Shown: positions 11,997 through 23,097 of the stretch, piece after piece
Layout of the letters: each line of letters starts with the position of its first letter
Position numbering within the stretch: the first letter of the stretch is position 1
Assembly: GCA_025201345.1 (NCBI GenBank)
Contig: JAIXMG010000002.1
Coordinates: forward strand, 1,798,001-1,862,000
DNA from: Thamnidium elegans
Taxonomy: Eukaryota > Mucoromycota > Mucoromycetes > Mucorales > Mucoraceae
DNA: 64,000 nt
Direction: 5' to 3'
Translations under genes and position numbers: made by a program
Notes under the pieces: model-generated
Databases searched by the model: none
Seen by the model: only the letters and a program-made list of their open reading frames with translations
Told to the model about the DNA's origin: nothing

Positions 11997-13455
11997 ATGA
12001 TAGCTGACCAAGATTATTTTTTTTTAATTTCAGAACCATCTGAACATTTTAACTACGCGGGAAAAGAAAATAATGAGCTTCTTCTTTTATTATCACTAAA
12101 CAATAAGAACATGACACTCATGCGAATGAGGATGGATGAAATCATTCCTCCGCAAGAAGTAAGTATTAGCTTTTCTTTTTGCTTTTATTTTGCAGCCTAA
12201 CAAGGAAAATGGTATCTATTTTATTTTTATTTTGTAGAAAATATTAGCGAACCAGTTTAGGAACTCACCTTACTATACGCAACAACGAGAACCAGTAACG
12301 CTTGATATCTTTGATTTTGATTCCACCTTATTTTTATCGCCTTTACTTAGTTGTAATTTATGGCATAGTTCGTTTATTGATATCATTACGACTGAAAATT
12401 TGTTAGGGCCTGGTTGGTGGCGAGATATTCGAAGTTTACAGGTTGATGCGCACAATTCACAATGGAAAGGGTTCTGGAATGAAGATATTGTATCACAAGT
12501 TAAACAATCCATGTTAGATCCTACTCATTTGACAGTCTTATTGACAGGAAGAAGATATCACCCGTTTAATCAACTGATTGAATCTATGCTGGCTGCTAAA
12601 GGTTTACAGTTTGATGTAGTAGGTCTTCGACCTGATCCAGCTCAAGTATTTGAACATAATCAATTTATGTTTAATTTTGAGCCAAATGTGTTTTCTACTA
12701 CAATGGAATTTAAGACATGCTTTTTGGTTCATATGTTACAAAATGTACCTACATTGAAAAATATTGTGATGTGGGATGACCGTGTTTCACATATTGGTGC
12801 GTTTCGAAATTATCTTAAAATGATGGTATCACAAAAGATCATTGAAACCGGTAATATTATTAGCGTTCCTGCTGCTAAACCGAAGTATAATCCTGTTTGG
12901 GAATTGGAAACAGTTCAAAAGATGATATCGCAACATAATGATGCAATAATCGAATTAAAAAATAGAGGAAAAGTACTAGATAAAAACATAGTGGTTATAG
13001 AAGCCAATGGTCAAATTATATCTTCAGCTAATATGTTTGGGTTGAAAAAGGTACCAGCTATACCCATATTAAAACTAGACGATGAATTATCAAAACAATT
13101 AAAATCTATGTTTGAACCTGATTATATACAAGATTTATCGACTACGACATATTCTGATTGGGAATTGGATTATGCAGAGATACCAGAATACTTTGGTACT
13201 AGTGTATTATTAGTGGAACCAGTCCCGCACCATAACGAGTTTACTATTCTTGCTAGATCTAAGGCAACACTGGCGGATGGTATGGTGTTGCAAGTACAAT
13301 TGGGTCAAGATAAGCTGATTTTACCGTTATGGTACAAACCTTCTTCGTTCAACTATTTATCAAGAAAGACGTATACGTGGATACCCGTACCTGGAATCAA
13401 TTCGTTGCGTGGCAACAGTGGTTACCATGAATTAATAACTGTCGAAACTTTATAG
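11997..13455 (+). CDS. HAD-domain 'Swiss Army Knife' RNA-repair-like protein
   Basis: Two exons, 11997-12158 and 12238-13455, give 459 residues. The second exon begins a HAD phosphatase-like domain: motif I is IFDFDSTLF (two Asp of DxD), followed by VLLTGRR (motif II Thr) and NIVMWDDR (motif IV Asp pair). This order fits the fungal HAD family related to the HAD module of Swiss-Army-Knife RNA-repair proteins (yeast YMR265C type). The C-terminal 150 residues, with HNEFTILARS and a run of hydrophobic strands, are the family's less known part. The start is the only in-frame ATG in exon 1 that leaves a usable leader; a short non-ATG extension upstream is open but unsupported. Substrate is unknown, and a phosphoesterase acting on nucleic-acid ends is inference. 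Confidence 0.8.
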
Positions 13456-13546
13456 ATCTAAGCCACTTTTTTTAAACATGTCAAAAATTTAATAAAATAA
13501 TAAAAAAGGGCAATTTATGTTTTTTTTTTTAGTTTAAATAAAGATA

Positions 13547-14423
13547 ATGTCTCAACACTCTGATGATGAAGATTGTTTCGCTGGTGACTTGTTTGGAGTA
13601 AATATAACAAGTTTATTATTACTAGAGTATTCTTGATATTAAACGTATTGTTGAATAGGCAGAAGAAGAACAAGTAGCACCCGAAGTTGAAGCTACTTTC
13701 GAAGTATATACTAGAGCGTCAGCACCAGTTGACTCTGCTCATCGCGATTTAACAATCAAGTTGGTAGGCTCTCATCCCTTATGGGCTCATCATTTATGGA
13801 ATGCTTCCAAAGTATTTGCATCTTTATTTGATAATACACCTGGTTTAGTAAAAGATAAACACATCTTGGAATTAGGAGCCGGCGGAGCTTTACCTAGTTT
13901 AGTAGCAGCATTCAATGGTGCATCAAAAGTTGTTGTGACAGATTATCCTGATAAAGAATTAATCGAAAACATTGAATATAATGTTAAACATAACCAAGCA
14001 CCTAATGTGATTGTAGATGGATATATTTGGGGAACCGAGACAGATAAACTGAGATCTTATTTACCAACTGGAAAGACGACTTATGATGTATTGATCTTGA
14101 GTGATTTGGTATTTAATCATTCTCAACATCATGCTATGTTAAAAACTTGCAGAGAGTTATTAACACCGGGCACTGGAAGAGTATATGTATTTTATACGCA
14201 TCATAGACCTCATTTGGCTCACCGTGATTTGGAATTCTTCGAGATTGCAAAGAGACCAGTATTGGAAAATATCGACCCAGAAGATAAAGAGCAATTGGGG
14301 TACGGATTTAAAGTAGATCATTTTATGACGGAAAAGATTGGGGTTATGTTTGAGGAAGATCCAGGGGACGAGGAAGTGCGTGCTACAGTACATGGTTGGC
14401 AATTATGGTTGGAAGCAAAATAA
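13547..14423 (+). CDS. EFM7: Protein N-terminal and lysine methyltransferase EFM7
   Basis: This SAM-dependent seven-beta-strand methyltransferase modifies the N-terminal glycine and adjacent lysine of translation elongation factor 1A in yeast. Exons 13547-13597 and 13659-14423 give 271 residues, close to yeast (about 261). The SAM-binding motif ELGAGGALPSL is followed by the acidic VVTDYPD strand end, and then by WG, LSDLVFNH and the family's YTHHRPH segment. The first exon encodes an acidic MSQHSDDED leader typical of the family. The stop is followed directly by AATAAA-like sequence and an inverted repeat. An older database name, nicotinamide N-methyltransferase-like, refers to the same family. 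Confidence 0.9.
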
Positions 14424-14448
14424 ATAAAATCCAATAATTGGGTATTGG

Positions 14449-14505
14449 ACGCCCTTATTTATTGCTCTGTTATTAACCTGATCAAGATTTGGTTAGTAAG
14501 GGCGT
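14449..14505. other. Inverted repeat in the EFM7 3' flank
   Basis: ACGCCCTTA at 14449-14457 is exactly complementary to TAAGGGCGT at 14497-14505, with a loop of 39 nt and a T run straight after. It could form a hairpin in the EFM7 transcript end. The resemblance to a bacterial terminator is probably coincidental in a nuclear genome. Confidence 0.4.
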
Positions 14506-14725
14506 TTTTTTGTTGTTTTTCCTAAAGTGTCATTTTGACATCATTATGCTAAACTATCCCTTTGTTTTATATCGTTTAAAAATATTTACATACACTTTTG
14601 TCATTTTTTTATTATTATTACGGAAGTGGATTTGATATTAATTAGAAAAAATAATGCAATTTTTTTATTTATTTATTTATTAGTTATCATAGATCAACTG
14701 TTCGTTTTTTTTTTGGGCTATCTTT

Positions 14726-15091
14726 TTATTTATTGCTATCCTTTCTTTGTGAGCTAAGCTTTTTTACTTGACTATGATTAGAACATAATGGGTCAGATTG
14801 AAAATGACGGCGTCTTGCATCAGATCTAGCGAAATATTTTTGGCATGAAGGACATCCATATGGTTTAATTCCAGTATGTACCCGTGTATGCCTAACTAAA
14901 TCATATCTACGAGAAAAGGCACGCGAGCAAAATATACACATGTGTGGTTTTGATGGATGTGTACAAGGGGTCTCATATAAGAATTGAATGTCATCCCAAA
15001 ATCCTATAACTGATTCAGGTTGAACTGCCAACTTGATTTGATTGAAGTCTATTAATGAGTTATTTAATTCTTGTTGCATTGAAAAAGACAT
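14726..15091 (-). CDS. Small C2H2 zinc-finger protein
   Basis: Single exon, 121 residues. Two C2H2 fingers fill the middle: residues about 52-72 (CIFCSRAFSRRYDLVRHTRVH) and about 80-103 (CPSCQKYFARSDARRRHF, with a final Cys instead of the second His in DPLC). They are joined by a canonical TGIKPY linker. The N-terminal 50 residues are acidic and Gln/Asn-rich, with FWDD, possibly an activation surface. The arrangement resembles many fungal DNA-binding regulators, but I recognise no specific orthologue. A role as a transcription factor is inferred only from the fingers. Confidence 0.8.
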   Translation of the reverse strand: MSFSMQQELNNSLIDFNQIKLAVQPESVIGFWDDIQFLYETPCTHPSKPHMCIFCSRAFSRRYDLVRHTRVHTGIKPYGCPSCQKYFARSDARRRHFQSDPLCSNHSQVKKLSSQRKDSNK

Positions 15092-15437
15092 GATTTGTAA
15101 AAATAAAATAAAAGAGAGAAGGAAAAATAATTTTTTGACTTAAATCAGCTTATATATATGTAAATCAACATAAATCCTCCCCTGAATCTTATTTAGTAGC
15201 GTACTTTTTTTTTACAGCCGAATGTTGATAGGTGCGTATATATGAGTGTATAAATATGTGTGAGTGTGAAAAAACAGTAAACAACGGTTGTATGACAAGA
15301 TAATCAAATATAATTTGGTGTTACCACCCCTGTGTACCCTATTTTAGAAATCACATAAGCTAAAATTGAAACGATTTTTTTATTTTCCCTTTTTTCTCTT
15401 TTTTATTTTCTATTCTCTCTCTTTTTTTTTTAAGAAT
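15092..15437. promoter_or_regulatory. Divergent promoter gap, zinc-finger / phosphatase
   Basis: This 346-bp gap separates two divergent starts and is presumed to hold both promoters. A strong pyrimidine tract at about 15370-15430 sits just before the phosphatase ATG, like the 5' leaders of several other genes here. No further element can be named. Confidence 0.4.
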
Positions 15438-16846
15438 ATGGGAAATAATCCATCAAAAAATAAACAAAAAAGATCTACAACTACACGTAAAATAGTAGCT
15501 ACTCAACCACAACAAGTACCACCAAAAGATTTTCGTAAACCTGAACCAGCTATTGATGAAGGGTATATTCAACCAACTATTGAACAAGATAGAAATGTAC
15601 ATGCAGATATAGATTCTTGTATTGACCGATTAATACAGGTTGGACTCAGTAACCGTAATATAGGTAGAAATGTTTGTATATCTCAACCTGAAATGATCGC
15701 CATTTGTCGTTATGCATATGATATTTTCTTGGATCAGCCGGTAAAAAAAAAATGGTTATACAATTATAAATTATAAATTAAAGACATATGAAATAGACTT
15801 TATTAGAGTTAAATCCTGGTGTAAAAATAGTGGGTGATGTAAGTTTCTTTATATTATTTGTATACCTATATTTTCTAACTAAACTATAATAGATTCACGG
15901 ACAGTTTCATGACTTAATACGATTATTTCAAATGAGTGGATTTCCTCCTAGTTCAAACTACTTGTTTCTAGGTGACTATGTTGATAGGGGGATGTATAGT
16001 TTGGAAACTATTTTATTATTACTTTGTTTCAAAATTAAATTCCCAGAAAACTTCTTTTTGTTACGAGGAAATCACGAATGCGCTGATGTTACACGAGGTT
16101 AGTAAAGAAAATAGCTTAATAAAGAAGTGTTTAGCACCAATTAACATGATATTTTTTTAGTTTATGGGTTTTATGATGAATGTAAACGTAGAAGTTCAGT
16201 AAAGATTTGGAAACATTTTGTTGATGTATTTAATACAATGCCTATTGCGGGATTAATTGGTGGTAGAATCTTCTGTGTTCATGGTGGATTATCGCCCACG
16301 ATGCAATCTATGTCACAAATTAGTTCTATACAAAGACCTGTTGAAATACCTGAACATGGTTTATTAAACGATTTGCTTTGGTCTGATCCTAGTGATGCTT
16401 CGCCTGATTGGAGTGAAAATGATCGTGGTGTATCTTTTTGCTTTGGAACAAAAAACGTAGATGACTTTTTAAATAGATTTGATCTAGACCTTGTTTGTAG
16501 AGCTCATATGGTATGACATTTTTTTTTTATTGTTCTATATGAGTAACATTTTATTTATTTATAGGTTGTGGAAGACGGATACGAATTTTTTAATCGGCGT
16601 ACTTTGGTTACATTATTTAGTGCGCCTAATTACTGTGGAGAGTTTGATAATTATGGTGCGGTCATGACTATATCTAAAGATTTACTATGTAGCTTTGAAT
16701 TATTACCTCCTGCTGAACAAGTCGTTTCTCCCGAAAAAAAGCAAAAGAAGAACAGGTACAGTTACATTTCTTTCCCCCCTACTTACTTTAAAGCTCTTAT
16801 ACTTATACCTCTCCTTTATAGTTTGGCTCTTCAATTGCCTTCTTAA
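15438..16846 (+). CDS. PP1/PPZ-type Ser/Thr protein phosphatase
   Basis: Exons 15438-15740, 15797-15838, 15893-16097, 16161-16510, 16565-16755 and 16822-16846 give 371 residues. The catalytic metal and active-site blocks are complete: [38 protein letters not shown] and [10 protein letters not shown]. The protein starts MGNNPSK, an N-myristoylation-type start as in PPZ phosphatases, but the N-terminal extension is only about 60 residues, far shorter than yeast Ppz1. The second exon is 42 nt. The last, 25-nt coding exon is preferred over reading through the intron because both splice sites are good and it removes an improbable hydrophobic tail. Roles in ion homeostasis and cell integrity are known for PPZ but not shown here. 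Confidence 0.87.
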
Positions 16847-17223
16847 AATAATGATGACAATAATAATAATAAAAATATGTACCATAGTTTATAAATAACA
16901 ATTAGAGCCGTGCATGTGGCTAGGCCGATCTTTATAAAAGCCAATCAAGTGAAAGGCGGTATCCCAACTGTAATGGTTGCTATCCGTGGAAAGAAAATTT
17001 CTTGTTTCCAAGGAGTTTGTTGGCATGGTAACAGGAAGTAGATAAGGGAAAAAAAAAAGGGCTTTTTTTTTTCCCTTTTTCAAGTACTTTATCCTTTTGA
17101 GGGTGTACTTCTTTTTTTTTTTTTTTTATATATTGTCGCTTTATGAAAAAAAGAAAATCGGGTGTAAATAAAAAAAAATTACAACTGACCCTTACCCATT
17201 TTAACTCCCTTCCCCCCTTACAA
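16847..17223. other. Short intergenic gap before MDM12
   Basis: 377 bp between two genes on the same strand. A poly-T stretch at about 17112-17127 precedes the MDM12 leader. A frame open from 17143 runs into MDM12 in phase, but it is lysine-rich leader sequence and the conserved start at 17224 is preferred. Confidence 0.4.
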
Positions 17224-18321
17224 ATGTCAGTTGATATAGATTGGTCGAAACTAGACGATACTTTAGCCGGTCATGTCCAACAATTTTTAAATAAACACTT
17301 TCAAACTATTACAAAACCCTCATTTATTGGAGACCTTGAAGTAACTTCTTTTGGATGGGGTAATGAAACACCTCAAATAGAAATTATAAATATAACCGAA
17401 CCATTTCCTGAATTCTATGAAGAAACGGAAGATGGACAGGTTAATCCGACTACCAATGTAGAGAAATCATTAACACCAACTATTGTATCCGTTACACCTT
17501 CTCTACCACCTACGGATTTCTTTTCGGACGATGGTATTGGATATCCAAGACTCAATACACCTTTATCTCAACAACAAAGGTTTAATTTAATGCATTCGTT
17601 TCATAGGTCTCCGTTTGTAGCACCTCAACACCCTTTCAATAGTAATTATTCACCTATACCTGCATTATCTTCCATCGCTTGGCAATCGCGTCCTTCTTCT
17701 GTGGTAGAAGAAGATTGGATTGATGATGAAGAAATCAATCCAAATGTTTCTTCGTTACCTCCTACTAGTCATTCTTCTATTGATAAGAAATCGACAGAAA
17801 TGGATTTTCAGGTACATATGTCGATTTCTTATAAAGGTGATATGAGTATGACGGTTATGACAGAATTACGCATGAATTATCCTAGTGTGATGTTTATGAG
17901 TTTACCTATCAATTTACATGTAAAGTCGATTGAATTTGAAGCTACAGCGGTAGTTGCGTACATACAAAGTATGAACCGAGTTTGTGTTTCCATATTGGAA
18001 CCAGAAGAGGAGTCTAGTGGTATTCGCGGAAAAGATATCGGAATAGATAGGTAGTTTTATTATTTATTTAGAGTATAGAATATAAGAATCTCATCCATTT
18101 TATATAGCTTACTACGAAATGTACATATTGAAACTATTGTAGGCGACGAACAAAAGCAAGGTACGAAACCCCCCTTTTATTGAATATAATACAAACAACT
18201 AACAACATATCTAGTATTAAAAAATGTTGGTAAAATTGAGAAATTTATTGTAGATCAGTTACGAAAAATGTTGGATGACGAACTTGTATTCCCCAGTTAT
18301 CAATTAGTTCAATTAGAATAA
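17224..18321 (+). CDS. MDM12: ERMES subunit Mdm12
   Basis: Mdm12 is the cytosolic SMP-domain subunit of the ER-mitochondria encounter structure, which moves phospholipids between the two membranes. Exons 17224-18050, 18108-18160 and 18215-18321 give 328 residues. The N-terminus MSVDIDWSKL and the following LEVTSFGWG block are diagnostic. The SMP domain is split by an acidic, Pro/Ser-rich insert at about residues 65-185 that the family often carries. After it come MSISYKGDMSM, LPINLHVKSIEF and the terminal VGKIEKFIVDQLRKML helix. The start chosen is the family's conserved Met although the frame is open further upstream. Confidence 0.93.
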
Positions 18322-18326
18322 ATATT

Positions 18327-20690
18327 TTATTTAGTTAATCCAGAATGACGAAGTAAAGCTTGAATATCTACATAATCTCTTCCTCTAAATTGTTTCCATA
18401 CATTACTAGGAGGAGTACCACCACCTAAAGCTAAAATGGTATCTCTGTAATGTTTACCCATAGACTTAACACCTTGCAATCCATTTTTAGCCTTGGCTTC
18501 TTCAAAAGCAGCATAAGCATCAGCAGAATAAGTTTCGGACCATTTATAACTATAGTATCCAGCACTGTATCCACCACCAAAGATATGACTGAAACTACAG
18601 AGGAATCTATCTTCAGGTAAACGAGGTGTCAAAATAGTTTGCTTGGAAATACGAGCGTCTTCATCAAATACGGTAGGTTCACCTTCTTGAGTAGGTACTT
18701 TGAATTGAGAATGTAATGATAAATCTACTTTAGAAAAGTGAATTTGACGAAGAGTAGCCAATCCACTCATAAATTCTCTTCCTTTAACAAGAGCAGATAC
18801 CATATCTTGAGGCATAGGTTCGCCTGTTTCGTAATGTCCAGAAAGACGATCGATCCATTCGGGTTCACTACAAAAGTTCTCCATAAATTGAGATGCAACT
18901 TCTACGAAATCCCATTCGATACCATTGATACCAGATGCATCGGGATAATCTACAGTAGTCATCATATGTTGTAAACAATGACCGAATTCATGGAATAATG
19001 TTTCGACATCACGGAATTTCATTAAAGAGGGTTGCTTATCAGATTGAGGTTCAGCTTGGTTACAAATCAAGTAAGCAACAGGTAATGTAACCTCGCCATC
19101 TTGATGTTTGAAACGAGTGGTGACAACATCCATCCAAGCTCCACTGCGTTTTTCAGAGGGACGAGAGTAGAAGTCGCCATAAAAGTATGCTTTGACTTTA
19201 CCTTGTTCAGCTACCTCAAATACCTTAACATCATCGTGCCAGCGTGTAATATTCTTTTCGGACATTTCTGAAGCAGTTAATTCACGTACTTGAATACCAA
19301 GGACTTCATTAGCTACGTCAAATAATCCTTGTAATACTTTAGGGAAAGCAAAGTATTGAGAGATGGTCTCTTCATCATATTTAAATAATTCTTTACGATA
19401 TTGTTCAGTTGCATAACCAATATCCCAAGGCTGCAATGGTGTGGTTTGATTTAAGCGTTCTTCAGCAAATTTAGATAAATCCTTTAATTCTTGTTTGGCA
19501 TGAGGTAAAGAAGATTCTAATAAACCATCTAACAAAGTTTCGGCAGCAGAAAGTGTTTGTGCCATTTTGACAGATAAAGAAAGATCGGCAGGGGTTTCGT
19601 AACCTAATAACTTTGCCTTTTCAGCTTTCAAGGTTAAAATTTCGTTAATGACAGGTTCATTGTTGATGTCACCTTCAGATGCTTTGGTAATATTGGCTTT
19701 ATAGATCTTTTCACGCAATTCTCTGTTACTACAGTTCATCATAAATGGGCCATAGATGGGGTAGTCCAATGTGATACAATAACCTTCTTCTCCAAGACGT
19801 TCACCATTTTTTTTTAAAGTTTCTAAAAAGGTTTCGGAACAACCTGTTAATTCGGATTTATCGGTAACTACATGCTTAAAGGCTTTGGTGGCGTCTAATA
19901 CATTATTACTAAATAATAAAGATAACTGTGATAAACGTTCAGAAATTTGATTGAATCTGGCCTTTTCGGCTGAACCACTGGCAAAACCAATACCAGCATG
20001 TTTCATACCACGTAAGGTTTGATCGATAATACGTTGTTGCACTGCGTCTAATTGTGACCAAGCGGAGGGTGTATTGCGTAAGGTCTCGAGTGCTTTAAAT
20101 TTAGGTTCGGATTGGTTCATCATTAATCCTAACTTTACAAACTCGGGTTGGATCTTTTCAAGAGTTGCACGAACATCGTCAGAGTTTTTGACACCGTTTA
20201 AGTGAGAAAGGATACCGTATGCTTTAGATACTTCATTTTCCAATTCAGTTACTAAAAATATAAATATATGTATATATTTAACACAAAGCTTCTTTTTTTT
20301 TTTTTTTTATATAAATAAAGAGTTTATCTTACACTTTCCAATAGTTCCATCCCAAGTAGGCTCAAAGGTCTTTTCGATAGCAATAAATTGTTCCTTAGCA
20401 GCTTCGATAATTTTTTCAAAAACAGGTACGGCAATAGCAGGACTAGTTTCGTTTACGAGCTTTTGGAAATCAGGAAATAATTTCCATTGCAAAAATGGAG
20501 TTTCTTTATAGGTGGTCATGAATCGTTTAAATAAAGTAGCACGTTTGGTTTGTAAGGTATGCAAAGGGGTAATAGGTAAGGTCGCAGAAGAAAATTTAGT
20601 TAAAGGGCGGTTGATACTGGTAATAGAACGGCGTAAAAGATTATAGTTGGTAAGTCTTTTGGAAACTGTTTGTCTTAAAAGTCTATGCAT
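18327..20690 (-). CDS. M3-family oligopeptidase, probably mitochondrial
   Basis: Exons 20690-20333 and 20251-18327 give 760 residues. This is a zinc metallopeptidase of the thimet/OpdA family that degrades short peptides such as cleaved targeting sequences. The zinc site HEFGH (within LFHEFGHCLQHM) and the downstream IEWDFVEVASQ glutamate motif are intact. The N-terminal 50 residues are rich in Arg, Ser and Thr and lack acidic residues, as in a mitochondrial presequence. The order of blocks, such as FEPTWDG in the first exon, looks closer to bacterial oligopeptidase A and organellar plant enzymes than to yeast Prd1. Its stop lies only 5 bp from the MDM12 stop on the other strand. Confidence 0.9.
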
Positions 20691-22021
20691 ACTTTTTATA
20701 ATTTTGAAGAGAGGATAAATATTTAGTGGTTTTCCCCCCTGTCCCTCTTTTTTTTTTTTTTAAGAAAGTGACAGTCATATCGGTATTAGAATAAGGCGTT
20801 AGACAGCAGGAATCTTATTTTTTGCTTTTTCGTCAGGGAAGACAATAGCTTCTTTGTACTTGGGCTCTATTTAATCATGATAAATTCTCTTCAAAAAGTA
20901 CATATATCTGTACTTATTGTTATAATTTGATTCATGCTGCAAGTTCCTTTTCATGAAACTGTATAAACAAAATTAAAAAGTAATACATCGTACTTTTTTT
21001 GGATCGACTGTGTAAGTAGATCATATGTCAAGATTTACTCTTTATTCTTTTTTCAAAACGGACAACAATTACCAGCAGAACTGTACGACATTCGCACGTA
21101 CTAGAGAAGTACAGGAAGAGGCTTCCAGGCTACATTAGAATCAGTAGGTCACGTCTTAGTAAAAACTTTATTTCCCTCAGGGTCTCACAAAATAATTTTG
21201 ATTTGAGAAAAGTTTGGTAAAGGATTGATTTAGTTGGCTATTTTATACATCAGGTGTAACCGGGGGAAAAAAAAAAGTGCTCGACAAGTCTCGATAAATG
21301 TTTATACCACAGACTCAAAACATCAGCTGAGAAGAGAGCCACTTTTAATGGACAATCCTACACTTGTAGGCACATTTTATAAATGTCAGTTAGAGGACTA
21401 AAAAAGAATATTCATTTCGTTTATTCGTTGTTCACAATTATAAAGTTAGCAATATCACAAACAGCTCAAATATTGGACCCACACAAAGCTACTCTCGCTT
21501 GATCAAGCAAATGAATAGAAAGGAATACTTCTGAATATCAGGAAAATTCCAGAATACAGATCAAAGCTGTGCCTAGCTAGACTGAAGAGAACATTCGTGT
21601 AATTTTGCATAATGGGTTTTATTTAAAACAGCGACTGATATAGTGCTTAAAAGTTTTCATAATGTTATACTTATGTGTTGTGTGTGTGAGTGTGTGCTCA
21701 TGTTGTTACCAGTTGACCTTTTTACCGTGTATTACTTTGGGATGACTAGAAATCCTAATAACGTGTTATTCAATTACTCATGATTATTATATAATCTTGT
21801 AAATAAACACATCATGTTTATTTATTTACTTTTTTAAAATCGTGTATCTTTTTATTTAAAAGAATAGAGATCGAACAAGTGTAATTAAAAGAGAAAGTTA
21901 AGCCTATGTATGGGGGGACCCTGTAACCATTTTTTTTTTTTAGGTTACATCTGTAAAAGGCAATTTTTTTATATTGGTTTAAAAAAGATAGCAGTTTTTT
22001 TTTTATTTACAGAAAAAAAAG
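20691..22021. other. Intergenic 1.3 kb, nothing recognised
   Basis: No frame longer than about 60 codons with coding character, no RNA gene and no repeat with a clear partner was found. It must include the oligopeptidase promoter near 20691 and the 3' flank of the F-box gene near 22021. A short TG-rich run lies at about 21677-21695. Confidence 0.45.
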
Positions 22022-23097
22022 TTATTGAATGGTTTTGAATTTCTTCTTTTTTAATAAGGAATGAATTCCATATTCAGTTATACTATTATTGGTATCGATT
22101 ATATTTAAATGATCAATCGCTAACCGACCATTTGATAAAGATTGTAAGGTGGTATCAGTGATTTGGGTATGACAAATACTTAATGTGTTTAAAACGATGG
22201 GTATATCAAACAATCCAAGTAATGAGGTATCGTTGATTTCTGTACCGTATAATTCCAGGTCAGTTAGATATGGTAATTCGGCGACTAGTTCAACAAATTT
22301 TTGAGAAAGGTGTTTGCAACGACCAACAGAGAGAAAAGTCAATTGTCTATGCGTTTGTGTCCATTGGATCAAGTCTTCGTGATATAATGCATCCATCTGC
22401 ATTAATTTTAAGTGGCGAATTGAAGCTGGTATAGTTTGTAAAGAGCTGTATTGGATTGGAGTTGCTGTAAGTGAAAGATTTGAAAGGCTGGACATACCAG
22501 AGAAATCACAATCTAACATAAATGGGAAACTTTGTATACCGCCTAATTGAAGTGTTTTAACGCTTTGACAGTATTTACCAAGTAATTGAAGTGTATCTGT
22601 TTTTACACTGGTGGCTTGACCGAATTTAATGTTGGTAATGTTGGGGCAATATTTGATTAATCTTCTTACTCGTGTATCTACACCATATTTATTTACTGAT
22701 TCGAAATTGATCTCTTGTACGTACAGGTTGTATGGTAGCAATGGATTAGGAAGTGAAATGGTCAAGACGAATCCAATAAATTGCAAGTAATTTTTAAACT
22801 GATAATTTCTAATGTATGAATTTAGTATATACATGTATATTTTAAAGAAAAGAGTGATGTTTTTTTTTACCTGTACATGCGTTCACAAATAAAAGCTGCC
22901 CATGTTTTACAAACTCTCATTGCAGTTACTACAAATGGGCTAGATGCGTCTTCGCCCAATACCATAAAACAAATAATTTCTTGGATTTCAAGTGGTAATT
23001 GTCTTGTGTTACATTTTATGGGTTTAGGTTTGGTTTGTTTGACTGTATGGGAAGTCTTTTTTAAAAGAGGGAATTTTATACGGTGTCGAAGCAACAT
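22022..23097 (-). CDS. F-box / leucine-rich-repeat protein
   Basis: Exons 23097-22871 and 22808-22022 give 337 residues. A basic leader is followed by a short F-box-like stretch, LPLEIQEIICFMVL then VCKTWAAFICERMY, around residues 34-75. The rest consists of leucine-rich repeats, for example LPYLTDLELYGTEINDTSL and similar units of about 24-26 residues. F-box proteins of this kind are substrate receptors of SCF ubiquitin ligases, with the LRRs selecting the target. The intron of 62 nt joins Arg codon AG|A in frame. Large expanded sets of such genes occur in Mucoromycota, so no orthologue is named. Confidence 0.78.

Noticed and set aside
16756..16821. Read-through of the last intron of the PPZ-like phosphatase
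   Set aside because: The frame stays open, but it would add a hydrophobic, aromatic tail foreign to the family; good GT and AG sites flank it.
16903..17000. tRNA-like or snRNA-like GC-richer block
   Set aside because: No cloverleaf with proper arm lengths and no A/B box pair could be drawn; it is left as intergenic.
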